A DNA stretch of 64,000 bases from UBA5794 sp964196275 (lineage in GTDB: Bacteria; Actinomycetota; Acidimicrobiia; Spongiisociales; UBA5794): contig CAXMSN010000114.1 of assembly GCA_964196275.1 (NCBI GenBank), forward strand, positions 1-64,000. Reading direction: 5' to 3'. Positions 34,681 to 42,803 of the stretch are shown here, in pieces; the stretch's first letter is position 1, and each line of letters opens with the position of its first letter. A model generated the notes under the pieces. That model ran no database searches, was not told the origin of the DNA, and worked only from the letters and a program-made list of their open reading frames with translations. The translations under genes were made by a program, and so were the position numbers.

Positions 34681-34792
34681 TGCCAGCTCCTTTTGTGACT
34701 ACCTGAATTGTATCAAGCATGCGAGGTCTGACCGTTCGAAGCCCGTCGATTGAACCCGTCTATCGAGCTGAAGACCACAGGTCACAATTCAG

Positions 34793-34815
34793 GCAGAGAT
34801 CAGAAGTCAGATCGA
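34793..34815. repeat. 7-nt tandem repeat tract
   Basis: GGCAGAG, ATCAGAA, GTCAGAT, CG. Short and degenerate; 27 bp before the GTCCGTN tract at 34843. Confidence 0.35.
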
Positions 34816-34842
34816 GAAGCCGCGGATGACGGGCAATCGTCT

Positions 34843-34877
34843 TCTGGTCCGTGCTCCGTCGTCCGTGGTCCGCTGCT
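34843..34877. repeat. 7-nt tandem repeat tract abutting the whiB stop
   Basis: TCTGGTC, CGTGCTC, CGTCGTC, CGTGGTC, CGCTGCT, running into the whiB stop (34877-34879). Read from the whiB side it is TGA followed by GCAGCGGACCACGGAC, closely matching the sequence after the icd stop at 43662. Confidence 0.8.
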
Positions 34878-35170
34878 CAGCCGGCCTGTCTACGCTGAAC
34901 GGCGATCTGGCGCTCCTTGCGGATCTTGCGCCGTTCGCGTTCTGACATGGCTCCCCAGATGCCGAACTTCTCTGACGAGACAATTGCAAACTCGAGACAT
35001 TCGGCCTGCACCGAGCACTCTCGACAGATTCCCTTGGCCGTGCGTGTCGAAGCTCCGCGCTCCGGGAAGAACAGGTCTGGGTCGGCACCACGGCAATTCG
35101 CAAAGTCCTGCCACGACATATCGACGCCATCTGTCTTGAGCGCCTCGATTAGATCTCCGAACAACACCAT
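34877..35170 (-). CDS. WhiB-family iron-sulfur transcription factor
   Basis: 97 residues. Four cysteines bind a [4Fe-4S] cluster: ANCRGAD, then GICRECSVQAEC (CxxC-x5-C). The beta-turn motif GIWGAM and the basic tail SERERRKIRKERQ follow. GASTRTAKGIC is like WhiB2/WhmD, which controls septation, but the class is not certain. The annotated ATG touches the AGGAG sequence; the in-frame GTG or TTG codons just after it have better spacing. Divergent from sdhCAB; two palindromes lie upstream. Confidence 0.9.
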   Translation of the reverse strand: MVLFGDLIEALKTDGVDMSWQDFANCRGADPDLFFPERGASTRTAKGICRECSVQAECLEFAIVSSEKFGIWGAMSERERRKIRKERQIAVQRRQAG

Positions 35171-35175
35171 CTCCT

Positions 35176-35192
35176 ACACGTGTGTAATTACA
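35176..35192. promoter_or_regulatory. Adjoining palindromes upstream of whiB
   Basis: ACACGTGT (35176-35183) and TGTAATTACA (35183-35192) are each perfect palindromes sharing one base, 5-22 bp before the whiB start. They may form an operator or leader structure; no known binding site is claimed. Confidence 0.4.
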
Positions 35193-35243
35193 ACAATGTG
35201 ATTCAAACAAGGGCGCGAGCGTGTGTCAACCCCGAATGCAAGA

Positions 35244-35260
35244 AATCTTTGCAAAAGATT
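35244..35260. promoter_or_regulatory. AT-rich inverted repeat upstream of sdhC
   Basis: AATCTTT-GCA-AAAGATT, a perfect 7-bp inverted repeat with a 3-nt centre, in the whiB-sdhC intergenic region about 70 bp before sdhC. Its low GC content stands out. GATAAT at ~35294 could be a -10 box for sdhC. An operator for either gene is possible. Confidence 0.45.
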
Positions 35261-35329
35261 CGACGCTGGTTTCGCCGAAGCGCGCGAACACAGCGATAAT
35301 CTGGACTAGTTCGACCAAGGAAGGGCGAA

Positions 35330-36070
35330 GTGACGATCAAGCAGCGGACCCCCGTCCACGACAGGCATGGGTGGCGACAGTGGCTCGGAGGATTCTTCTC
35401 CTCCTCTGTCGGACTCAAGTGGATCATGGCCATCACGGGTATCGGCCTCCTCGTCTATATCGCAGCGCACCTCTTCGGAAACCTCAAGATCTTCACGGGA
35501 ACCGACGACGCTGGTGCGTACTACATCGACCTGTACTCGGAGGCGCTCTGGCACCTGGGAGGCCACCTAGTTCCTGAAGGGCTCATCGTTACGGTCCTTC
35601 GCATCGGCCTGTTCTTCGTGTTCGCCCTTCACATATACGCTGCGCTTGAGTTGACGCTGAGGAACCGGGCAGCCGTCGGACCCCAACGCTATGAAGCACG
35701 CCAGGACTTCGCCGCGGCGAGCTATGCGAGTCGGACGATGCGCTTCGGCGGCGTGATCGTCCTGCTCTTCCTGTTGTATCACTTGGCCGATCTGACGTTC
35801 GGGATCGTGAACCCCGACTTCCACCACGGGAGCGTCTACGAGAACATGATCGCCAGCTTGTCGCAATGGCCTGTTGCCCTGCTGTACATCGTGGCGAATA
35901 TCGCCCTCGTGTTCCACATCTATCACGGCACATGGAGTCTCTTCCAGAGCCTTGGAACGGCTAACCCCAAATACAACGACCTCAGACGGGCGTTCGCGGC
36001 AGTCTTTTCTGCCGTAATCCTTTTTGGCAATCTGTCGATCGTCATCGCCATCTACGCTGGATGGGTGTGA
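35330..36070 (+). CDS. sdhC: Succinate dehydrogenase cytochrome b subunit (single-anchor type)
   Basis: 246 residues from GTG 35330 (AAGGAAGGG 5 bp upstream). Five TM helices; His residues in YIAAHLFGNLKIF, FALHIYAALELTL, LLYHLADLTFG and LVFHIYHGTWSLFQSL are placed to ligate two hemes. This is the single-polypeptide anchor of type B SdhCAB complexes, with no SdhD. It delivers electrons from succinate to menaquinone. It overlaps or abuts sdhA. Confidence 0.92.
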   Translation: MTIKQRTPVHDRHGWRQWLGGFFSSSVGLKWIMAITGIGLLVYIAAHLFGNLKIFTGTDDAGAYYIDLYSEALWHLGGHLVPEGLIVTVLRIGLFFVFALHIYAALELTLRNRAAVGPQRYEARQDFAAASYASRTMRFGGVIVLLFLLYHLADLTFGIVNPDFHHGSVYENMIASLSQWPVALLYIVANIALVFHIYHGTWSLFQSLGTANPKYNDLRRAFAAVFSAVILFGNLSIVIAIYAGWV

Positions 36071-36078
36071 TCGGAATT

Positions 36079-38028
36079 ATGGACATGGAACCCACGAAAT
36101 CCCCCACCCCGCCAACGCTTGATTCACGGATCCCGACCGGTCCCATCGAGGACCGCTGGGACAACCATCGCTTCGACGTCAAACTCGTGAACCCGGCCAA
36201 CAAGCGCAAGTACGACATCATCGTGATCGGCACGGGGCTGGCAGGCGCATCAGCAGCGGCCTCGTTCGGTGAGCTTGGCTACAACGTGAAGGTGTTCACC
36301 TACCACGACTCGGCCAGGCGGGCACACTCGATCGCAGCGCAGGGCGGAATCAACGCAGCCAAGAACTATCCCAACGACGGCGACTCCATCTATCGCTTGT
36401 TCTATGACACGGTCAAGGGCGGCGATTACCGGTCCCGAGAGTCGAACGTCTACCGCTTGGCACAGGTATCGAACGAGATCATCGATCAAGCAACAGCCCA
36501 AGGTGTCCCGTTCGCCCGTGAGTACGGAGGACTCCTCGACAACCGGTCGTTCGGCGGAGCCCAGGTATCCCGCACGTTCTACGCAAGGGGACAGACCGGC
36601 CAGCAGCTCTTGCTCGGCGCGTATCAGGCAATGGCGCGACAGATCGACGCAGGCTCGGTCGAACTCCACGTCCGCTCAGAGATGCTCGAAGTCGTGAAGA
36701 AGGATGGAAGAGCGGCAGGCGTCGTCGTCCGTGATCTCACGACCGGAGAGATCACATCCCACAGTGCGCATGCGGTGGTCCTGGCAACCGGCGGTTACTC
36801 GAACGTCTTCTTCCTCTCGACGAACGCTATGGCCTGCAATGCGACGGCTGCCTGGCGGGCACATCGCGAAGGGGCCTACTTCGCAAACCCCTGTTACACG
36901 CAGATCCATCCCACGTGCATCCCGGCGTCTGACGAACATCAGTCGAAACTGACCCTCATGTCCGAGTCCCTACGCAACGACGGTCGGATCTGGGTACCGG
37001 TCAATCCTGACGACTCCAGGGCACCGAACGACATTCCCGAAGATGAGCGCGACTACTACCTCGAGAGGCAGTACCCGGCGTTCGGGAACCTCGTCCCACG
37101 TGACGTGGCATCTCGGGCAGCGATGCGCATCATCGACGCAAATGGTGGCATTGGACCGATGAAGAACGGCGTTTACCTGGACTTCAAGGACGCGATCGAC
37201 CGCCTCGGGAAGCACCGCATCGAGGAACGGTACGGGAACCTGTTCGAGATGTACGAACGGATCACGGACGAGAACCCCTACGAGGTTCCCATGCGGATCT
37301 ACCCGGCGCCTCATTACACGATGGGTGGCCTGTGGGTCGACTATGACCTCATGACATCGGTCCCGGGCCTCTACGCCATAGGTGAGGCGAACTTCTCGGA
37401 CCACGGTGCGAACAGGCTCGGCGCCTCTGCCCTGATGCAAGGGCTCGCTGACGGCTACTTCGTGCTCCCATACACGATCGGCCACTACCTGTCCGACTAT
37501 CTCAACGTGGAGCCTGTCCCAACGGATGATGACGTCTTTGCGAGTGCAGAACAAGCAGTTCAGGACCGTACTGATCGGTTCCTCGCCATCGGAGGAACAC
37601 GCTCGGTCGACCACTTCCACAGGGAACTTGGCAAGATCATGATCGAACACTGTGGCCTCGCTCGTTCGAAGGAGGGCCTCGAGAAGGCGATATCCGAAAT
37701 CCAGACCGTCAAGGCCGAGTTCTGGTCCGATCTGAAAGTCCTCGGAACGGACGATTCGCTTAATCAGTCCCTTGAGCGTGCCGGGCGGGTGGCTGACTTC
37801 TTCGAACTCGCGGAGCTGATGTGCAGGGATGCGATCGATCGCGAGGAGTCATGCGGCGGTCACTTCCGCATCGAGCACCAGACCGATGAAGGCGAGGCCA
37901 GGCGAAGCGACGACGACTTTGCGTACGTCAGTGCGTGGGAGTGGCACGACGAGTCAACACCTCAGACTCGTCACAAGGAACCGCTCGACTTCGAGTATGT
38001 GGCCCTTTCGCAGAGGAGCTACAAGTAA
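36079..38028 (+). CDS. sdhA: Succinate dehydrogenase flavoprotein subunit
   Basis: 649 residues from ATG 36079 (ATG 36061, inside sdhC, is an alternative). FAD-binding GTGLAGASAAASFGELGYNV, the FAD-linking His in DSARRAHSIAAQGGINAAKN, substrate residues in HYTMGGLWVDYD and NRLGASALMQGLADG, and the catalytic Arg region FLAIGGTRSVDHFHRELGKI. Its length and C-terminal half fit the SdhCAB (type B) class. It oxidises succinate to fumarate at the inner face of the membrane. Confidence 0.95.
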   Translation: MDMEPTKSPTPPTLDSRIPTGPIEDRWDNHRFDVKLVNPANKRKYDIIVIGTGLAGASAAASFGELGYNVKVFTYHDSARRAHSIAAQGGINAAKNYPNDGDSIYRLFYDTVKGGDYRSRESNVYRLAQVSNEIIDQATAQGVPFAREYGGLLDNRSFGGAQVSRTFYARGQTGQQLLLGAYQAMARQIDAGSVELHVRSEMLEVVKKDGRAAGVVVRDLTTGEITSHSAHAVVLATGGYSNVFFLSTNAMACNATAAWRAHREGAYFANPCYTQIHPTCIPASDEHQSKLTLMSESLRNDGRIWVPVNPDDSRAPNDIPEDERDYYLERQYPAFGNLVPRDVASRAAMRIIDANGGIGPMKNGVYLDFKDAIDRLGKHRIEERYGNLFEMYERITDENPYEVPMRIYPAPHYTMGGLWVDYDLMTSVPGLYAIGEANFSDHGANRLGASALMQGLADGYFVLPYTIGHYLSDYLNVEPVPTDDDVFASAEQAVQDRTDRFLAIGGTRSVDHFHRELGKIMIEHCGLARSKEGLEKAISEIQTVKAEFWSDLKVLGTDDSLNQSLERAGRVADFFELAELMCRDAIDREESCGGHFRIEHQTDEGEARRSDDDFAYVSAWEWHDESTPQTRHKEPLDFEYVALSQRSYK

Positions 38029-38786
38029 TGGACCTCTCACTGAAGATCTGGCGGCAAGCCAGCCCCGATGCTGACGGAGAGTTCAAGACATATGACGCCA
38101 AGGGCATAAGCCCGGAAGCTTCGTTCCTTGAGATGCTCGACGAAGTCAACGAACACCTGAACGAGAACGACGAGGAGCCGATCGCATTCGACCACGACTG
38201 CCGTGAAGGCATCTGCGGGATGTGTGGCGTCATGATCAACGGCGTGGCGCACGGGCCACAGTCAGGAACGGCGACCTGTCAGCTCCACATGCGAAAGTTC
38301 GAAGACGGCGATTCCATCACGATCGAGCCTTGGAGAGCGAGCGCCATGCCCGTGATCCGAGACCTGATCGTCGACCGCTCACCATTCGACAGGATCATCG
38401 AGGCCGGCGGATATATCTCTGTCAACACCGGAGCGGCCCCAGATGCGAACATCATCGCGGTACCAAAGGAGGCTGCCGAGATCTCGATGGATGCGGCAGC
38501 CTGCATCGGGTGTGCCGCATGCGTCGCCGCCTGTCCCAACAGCGCCGCGAACCTGTTCACTGCAGCGAAGATGCAGCAACTCAATTTGCTCCCCCAGGGC
38601 CAGCCCGAGCGTTATACACGCGCAGTAGCGATGGTCGAGACCATGGAGGAATACTTCGGGTCATGCACCAACCACGGCGAGTGCGAGAAGGCGTGTCCGA
38701 AGAGCATCTCGATCGACTTCATCGCATGGATGAACCGCGACTACGTCAAAGCCCAGTTCAGGAACTTCGCCAAGACAGGGCAGTAG
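38028..38786 (+). CDS. sdhB: Succinate dehydrogenase iron-sulfur subunit
   Basis: 252 residues. The start is fixed by the TAATG overlap with sdhA (1 bp). [2Fe-2S] site CREGICGMCGVMING with a later Cys in GTATCQLHM; [4Fe-4S] site CIGCAACVAACP; third cluster CTNHGECEKACP. It passes electrons from SdhA to SdhC. Confidence 0.95.
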   Translation: MDLSLKIWRQASPDADGEFKTYDAKGISPEASFLEMLDEVNEHLNENDEEPIAFDHDCREGICGMCGVMINGVAHGPQSGTATCQLHMRKFEDGDSITIEPWRASAMPVIRDLIVDRSPFDRIIEAGGYISVNTGAAPDANIIAVPKEAAEISMDAAACIGCAACVAACPNSAANLFTAAKMQQLNLLPQGQPERYTRAVAMVETMEEYFGSCTNHGECEKACPKSISIDFIAWMNRDYVKAQFRNFAKTGQ

Positions 38787-38806
38787 AGAGTCGCTCACTG
38801 GCGTTC

Positions 38807-38827
38807 GCTCCGGACCACGGACCACAT
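38807..38827. repeat. 7-nt tandem repeat tract
   Basis: GCTCCGG, ACCACGG, ACCACAT. Two GGACCAC units, 20 bp after the sdhB stop. Confidence 0.55.
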
Positions 38828-38920
38828 TGACGCGATCGTCTGGATTCCGACACACGCTTGAGAAATTGGAATTCCTTGGTGCGTTCGTCGCGTTGACCAT
38901 GTACCAACCAAGGAACATCC

Positions 38921-39676
38921 GTGACCACACAGACGAAACGACGGGTTCGGGTAGAGCCGACCCAGAAGCGCATCCGGACCCAGATCGGTGGCGTTGTCAT
39001 CGCTGACTCGACCGATGTGCTGATGGTGTGGGAAGTGCCGTACTTCCCGACCTACTACTTCCCAAGTTCCGACGTCAGGCTTGACTTGCTCTCCGACTCG
39101 GGTAGAACCAAGAGGTCACCGAGTCGCGGAAGCGCGGCGCTTCATGACGTCACCGTTGGTGATCGAACCGTCCCTCAGGCAGCACGAGTGTGGACCGAGT
39201 CGAAGGTCGAAGAGGTCGAAGGCTATGTGTCCTTCCATTGGGGTTCGATGGATGCGTGGTTCGAAGAAGGCGCCGAGGTGTACGTCCACGCCCGCGACCC
39301 GTACACGCGTATCGACGTTCTCCAGAGTTCGCGCAACATCAGGGTTGAGATAGACGGTGTCACGATCGCTGACACCAACCAACCGAGAATCCTCTTCGAG
39401 ACCGGACTGCCGGCCAGGTACTACATCCCGAAGACAGATGTGCAGTTTGAGTACCTGACGCCGACTGATAACGAGACATCGTGCCCCTACAAAGGAACCG
39501 CTCGGTACTGGTCGATCAACGTCAACGGTGAAGCCCATGACGATCTCGTGTGGGGATATGACAGCCCGCTCCAGGAGTCGCAGGATGTTGCAGGGCTCGT
39601 TGCGTTCTACAACGAGAAGCTCGACATCTTCGTCGACGGCGAGCTACAGGACAGACCGAAGTCGATGTTCTCGTAG
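38921..39676 (+). CDS. Tandem DUF427-domain protein
   Basis: 251 residues from GTG 38921 (AAGGAAC 5 bp upstream). It holds two copies of the DUF427 fold: VRTQIGGVVIADSTDVLMVW-type strands near residue 20 and NIRVEIDGVTIADTNQPRIL near 140. Each is followed by a Tyr-rich turn (FPTYYFPSSDV / LPARYYIPKTDV) and a later C/SPYKG or GSAALHDV strand, then FHWGSMDAW or ARYWSINVNG. DUF427 proteins are small cytosolic beta-rich proteins of unknown function. Confidence 0.8.
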   Translation: MTTQTKRRVRVEPTQKRIRTQIGGVVIADSTDVLMVWEVPYFPTYYFPSSDVRLDLLSDSGRTKRSPSRGSAALHDVTVGDRTVPQAARVWTESKVEEVEGYVSFHWGSMDAWFEEGAEVYVHARDPYTRIDVLQSSRNIRVEIDGVTIADTNQPRILFETGLPARYYIPKTDVQFEYLTPTDNETSCPYKGTARYWSINVNGEAHDDLVWGYDSPLQESQDVAGLVAFYNEKLDIFVDGELQDRPKSMFS

Positions 39677-39679
39677 CTC

Positions 39680-39763
39680 GGGCCACGGACCACGGACCAG
39701 AATGTCGCTTCTCGAAGATTGAACCCATCTTCCGATTTCCGATTTCGGACTTCGGACTTCCGA
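39680..39763. repeat. Long 7-nt tandem repeat array (12 units in one phase)
   Basis: GGGCCAC, GGACCAC, GGACCAG, then four decayed units, then CTTCCGA, TTTCCGA, TTTCGGA, CTTCGGA, CTTCCGA. The two clear ends stay in the same 7-nt phase across 84 bp. The first type rotates to the complement of GTCCGTG, the second to GTCCGAA. It lies 3 bp after the DUF427 stop. Confidence 0.88.
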
Positions 39764-39829
39764 CTCACCCTGAGCCTTGGTAGTTCGCGTCTCGGTACAC
39801 TCCCAGCCACATAGTGAAAGGAACCTCCC

Positions 39830-40213
39830 GTGGTCACATTTCTCAGCGACGAACACTTCACCGCAGCCACCGACGCTCTCAACGCCGATGGCGGCTTCCA
39901 GAGCTCGATAACAGGCGTCGCCCTGTCCGTTCAGTTCGATGTGTCAGGCACGCCGGAGGGTGACATCTCCTACCACCTCAGCATCGCTGATGGCGCTGTT
40001 GACACCGCTATGGGTCCGATGGACGGCGCCGACGTCACCGTGGGAAGCGACTACGAAACGTCGAAGGACATCTCCAAAGGAGAGCTCAACGTCCAGATGG
40101 CCTTCATGTCAGGCAAGATCAAGGTCGGAGGCAACATGGCAAAGATCATGATGCACCAGGCCGTTCTGAACGACTACGCCCGGGTTCTCTCCGGTCTCGA
40201 CGTCGACTACTAA
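39830..40213 (+). CDS. SCP2 sterol-transfer-domain protein
   Basis: 127 residues from GTG 39830 (GAAAGGAA 6-7 bp upstream). SCP2 features: SYHLSIADGAVDTAMGP, ADVTVGSDYETSKDISKGEL, MAFMSGKIKVGGNMAKIM, a lipid-binding beta-sheet with a C-terminal helix. Such single-domain proteins bind acyl chains or acyl-CoAs. No neighbour explains its specific role. Confidence 0.85.
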   Translation: MVTFLSDEHFTAATDALNADGGFQSSITGVALSVQFDVSGTPEGDISYHLSIADGAVDTAMGPMDGADVTVGSDYETSKDISKGELNVQMAFMSGKIKVGGNMAKIMMHQAVLNDYARVLSGLDVDY

Positions 40214-40235
40214 CCGAGCCGCTCGCTGCGGTCGC

Positions 40236-40263
40236 CTACAGACCTCAGACCTCAGACCTCAGG
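40236..40263. repeat. 7-nt tandem repeat tract
   Basis: CTACAGA, CCTCAGA, CCTCAGA, CCTCAGG: complements of the GTCTGAG unit at 30037. It runs directly into the palindromic element at 40267. Confidence 0.8.
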
Positions 40264-40266
40264 AAT

Positions 40267-40312
40267 CCCCCTGGCTCGCTGTGCTCGCCCGTCCCCCTTG
40301 AAAGGGGGACAG
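40267..40312 (+). repeat. Palindromic intergenic element, forward copy
   Basis: Flank CCCCCTGGCTCGCTGTGCT, then palindrome arms GTCCCCCTT (40291-40299) and AAGGGGGAC (40302-40310). Nearly identical to 11403-11449 apart from a 1-bp length change. Confidence 0.78.
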
Positions 40313-40323
40313 ACTTTGAAAAG

Positions 40324-40353
40324 AAGAAAGGCGCCCGGGTGGGCGCCTTTCTT
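40324..40353. terminator. Bidirectional rho-independent terminator
   Basis: AAGAAAGGCGCCC (40324-40336) and GGGCGCCTTTCTT (40341-40353), a perfect 13-bp stem with a GGGT loop. T-rich on both strands. It ends the hup transcript (minus strand) and can stop read-through from the SCP2 gene. Confidence 0.88.
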
Positions 40354-40372
40354 CGATTGATTGCGGGAACGA

Positions 40373-40651
40373 TCAGCCAGGCTTTACGGCATCCTTGAAG
40401 CCCTTACCGGCCTTGAACGCTGGAACGCGTGTTGCTGCGACATTGATCGGAGCGCCCGTTTGCGGGTTACGAGCAACGCGTGCTGCGCGGTCGCGACCTT
40501 CGAACGTTCCGAAACCTGTGATCTGAACCTTGCCAGACATCACGACACCGCTGACGATGACGTCAAGCGTCTCGTTCACCATCTTCTCTGCCAAAGCCTT
40601 GGACTCGCCTGTGTTGCGAGCCACTGCCTCGATGAGTTCACCTTTGTTCAC
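40373..40651 (-). CDS. HU-family DNA-binding protein
   Basis: 92 residues from GTG 40651 (GAGGAGG 6-7 bp upstream). MNKGELIEAVARNTGESKAL, then GFGTFEGRDRAARVARNPQTG and the beta-arm end AFKAGKGFKDAVK are the HU/IHF pattern. It has no Lys-rich C-terminal tail of the mycobacterial HupB type. It bends and compacts DNA as a dimer. A strong terminator follows. Confidence 0.95.
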   Translation of the reverse strand: MNKGELIEAVARNTGESKALAEKMVNETLDVIVSGVVMSGKVQITGFGTFEGRDRAARVARNPQTGAPINVAATRVPAFKAGKGFKDAVKPG

Positions 40652-40667
40652 TGAAAACCTCCTCTGT

Positions 40668-40682
40668 CCACGATCGTCGTGG
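40668..40682. promoter_or_regulatory. Small inverted repeat in the hup leader
   Basis: CCACGA-TCG-TCGTGG, a perfect 6-bp stem, 17 bp upstream of the hup GTG. It may be an operator or leader hairpin. Confidence 0.35.
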
Positions 40683-40802
40683 AACGAATAACACGGGTGT
40701 AACTCTACCCAATACCCGATTAATCAGCAACAATACGGGATTTCCGGTTGTGTCGCACGACCATAAGTTCGGTAGAGTGCTTCCTAATCGGAGGCTGACC
40801 GC

Positions 40803-41726
40803 TTGAAAAAGAACTGGACCAAGATCGCAATTGCCCTCGGGCCCGCGATCCTCATCTCAACGTACGTATGGGAGTTCGCACGAACCAACCCTGACTACAA
40901 GTTCCTGATTCAACCGTGGGCGATGCGTGGAAACGAGATGGTTCACGGCGATGTGTTCGTTGCCTTCGGCGTCGTCCTCTTGATCGCCGGTCTGGCCGCA
41001 TCCTGGGAGGGAGCTGCCAGGCCCCTCTACTCCGCCCTGATCGTCGTCTTCATCGTGGTCGCTGGCACCGCAGTCACTTCCACGTACAGCGAAACCACGT
41101 TCAACCTCACGATCAGCCCGGTGATGGCCGTGCTCTTGACACTCATCATCTCCCTATCCATCGCGCTTGCTTTGAGGAGCCAATTCCGCGAACGCTCGAG
41201 GATCTTCGCCAGAGCGCTGCCTCTCTTCGCCGTGTCCTTCGTCGTTGTGATGGGACTGATCTCCGCAACCGTCCTGAATACCACGGTTTCAACCGAGAGC
41301 TGGATAGCGCTGCTGGTGGTCATGCTGTTCTCTGCGGCGGTCGCCCTGAGCGTCAAACCGATCGACATGGCTGCCAACCGGCTGCTCGTAATGGCAGTCG
41401 TCACAACGTGGGGTGTGATCGTGCTCTCAGCCGGAGCCATCAGACAGACGCTGATCGACGCCCAGGTGATGGCTACTCAGGTCGACGGCACGACAGGCAT
41501 CTCCGCCCAGTACAAGGATGTGCAGGCCGCATCAGGCTGGTGGCTGGCGGGCTTCGGGCTCAGCGTCATGTTCGTTGGGGCGGTTGGCCTGTGGGCGAAG
41601 CGCAGGGATCACGTCGCAGCGCTCGCACGAGCGAGGAAGCAGCGGGAAGCTGCAGAAATCAGCGCAAGAGAGATTCAAGAAGCTGCAGATGCATACGCCG
41701 CCGAACTGGCTGCGTCCGCGAGCTGA
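40803..41726 (+). CDS. Polytopic membrane protein of unknown function
   Basis: 307 residues from TTG 40803 (CGGAGG 8 bp upstream). About seven TM helices (e.g. VFVAFGVVLLIAGLAASWEG, ALPLFAVSFVVVMGLISATV), with an extracytoplasmic loop IRQTLIDAQVMATQVDGTTG before the last helix. The C-terminal ~45 residues (RDHVAALARARKQREAAEIS...) are a charged helix, probably a cytosolic coiled coil. No family recognised. Confidence 0.65.
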   Translation: MKKNWTKIAIALGPAILISTYVWEFARTNPDYKFLIQPWAMRGNEMVHGDVFVAFGVVLLIAGLAASWEGAARPLYSALIVVFIVVAGTAVTSTYSETTFNLTISPVMAVLLTLIISLSIALALRSQFRERSRIFARALPLFAVSFVVVMGLISATVLNTTVSTESWIALLVVMLFSAAVALSVKPIDMAANRLLVMAVVTTWGVIVLSAGAIRQTLIDAQVMATQVDGTTGISAQYKDVQAASGWWLAGFGLSVMFVGAVGLWAKRRDHVAALARARKQREAAEISAREIQEAADAYAAELAASAS

Positions 41727-41753
41727 GGCAATTCTCGACCGGCTGATCAGCCG

Positions 41754-42689
41754 CTAGTAATCGACCTGCTCAAGGTCAGCGACCTTCTCCGCCACCGCGG
41801 TCGCAGCCTCGCGTAGACCAGCAGCTTCACCTTCCGTCAGTGGAGACTCGACAACCTCTTCGACACCGTTGGCCCCGAGCTTGGCGACCACGCCGAGGTA
41901 GACATCGGAGATACCGTATTGGCCATCCATCCAGGCGCAAACGGGCATCTCGGTGCCGGCGTCCTCGATGACCGCACGGACCATGGCTGCAGCGGCAGCG
42001 GAGGGTGCGTAGTACGCCGAACCGGTCTTCAGGAAAGCGACGATCTCTGCTCCACCCTTGCGGGTCCGGTCAACGATCGACTCGATCTGGTCTGCGTCGA
42101 GCACGTCCTCGAGCGCCGAGTCTCCGATGCTGCACATCGACGGCACAGGAACCATCGTGTCACCGTGCGATCCGAGCGTCACAGCGGTCACATCAAGGAT
42201 GTCGACGTCGGCTACCTCTGAGATGAAGTGTGCGAATCGGGCGCTATCGAGCATTCCTGCCTGCCCGAATACCCTGCCCTTCGGAAACCCGGAAACCTCG
42301 GCGACGAGCGTCGTCATCTGATCGAGCGGATTCGTGACAACGATGATCACGGCATCCGGCGAGTGGGTGACGAGTTGCTCAGTGACCGACTTGACGATCT
42401 TGGCGTTGACGCCAAGCAGATCCATCCGCGACATCCCTGGCTTCCTCGGGAGACCGGCAGTGATCACGACGACGTCCGACTCAGCGGTATCTGCATAGTC
42501 GTTCGTTCCGGTGACCTTCGTCCGGTATCCAAGGACTGGCCGTGACTGGTTCATATCCAATGCGAGGCCCTGCGGCAGGTCCTCCACGATGTCGATCATC
42601 ACGACTTCGTCCACGATGTCCCACTCTGCGATTCGCTGCACCGTGGTGGAGCCGTACTTGCCTGCACCGACGACCGTTACCTTGCTCAT
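41754..42689 (-). CDS. mdh: Malate dehydrogenase
   Basis: 311 residues. ATG 42689 has AAGGAGAGG 2-3 bp upstream; the longer frame to 42755 is rejected. NAD site TVVGAGKYGSTTV with Asp in VVMIDIVED (NAD rather than NADP); substrate Arg residues in GLPRKPGMSRMDLL; catalytic His in LGSHGDTMVP. The PGMSR form points to malate, not lactate. It oxidises malate to oxaloacetate in the TCA cycle; icd, sdh and suc genes are close by. Confidence 0.94.
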   Translation of the reverse strand: MSKVTVVGAGKYGSTTVQRIAEWDIVDEVVMIDIVEDLPQGLALDMNQSRPVLGYRTKVTGTNDYADTAESDVVVITAGLPRKPGMSRMDLLGVNAKIVKSVTEQLVTHSPDAVIIVVTNPLDQMTTLVAEVSGFPKGRVFGQAGMLDSARFAHFISEVADVDILDVTAVTLGSHGDTMVPVPSMCSIGDSALEDVLDADQIESIVDRTRKGGAEIVAFLKTGSAYYAPSAAAAAMVRAVIEDAGTEMPVCAWMDGQYGISDVYLGVVAKLGANGVEEVVESPLTEGEAAGLREAATAVAEKVADLEQVDY

Positions 42690-42803
42690 GGCCTCTCCTT
42701 GAGGACGGAAGATGTACTCCAAGGATAACGGCCAGCCACGACCCTGGAATCCCAATGACCGCGGATCAAGAGCTGCTGCCCCGGCTGCACCACGGACCGG
42801 ATT

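Noticed and set aside
42690..42755. 22-residue N-terminal extension of malate dehydrogenase
   Set aside because: AAGGAGAGG sits just before ATG 42689, and the NAD motif begins a few residues after that Met.
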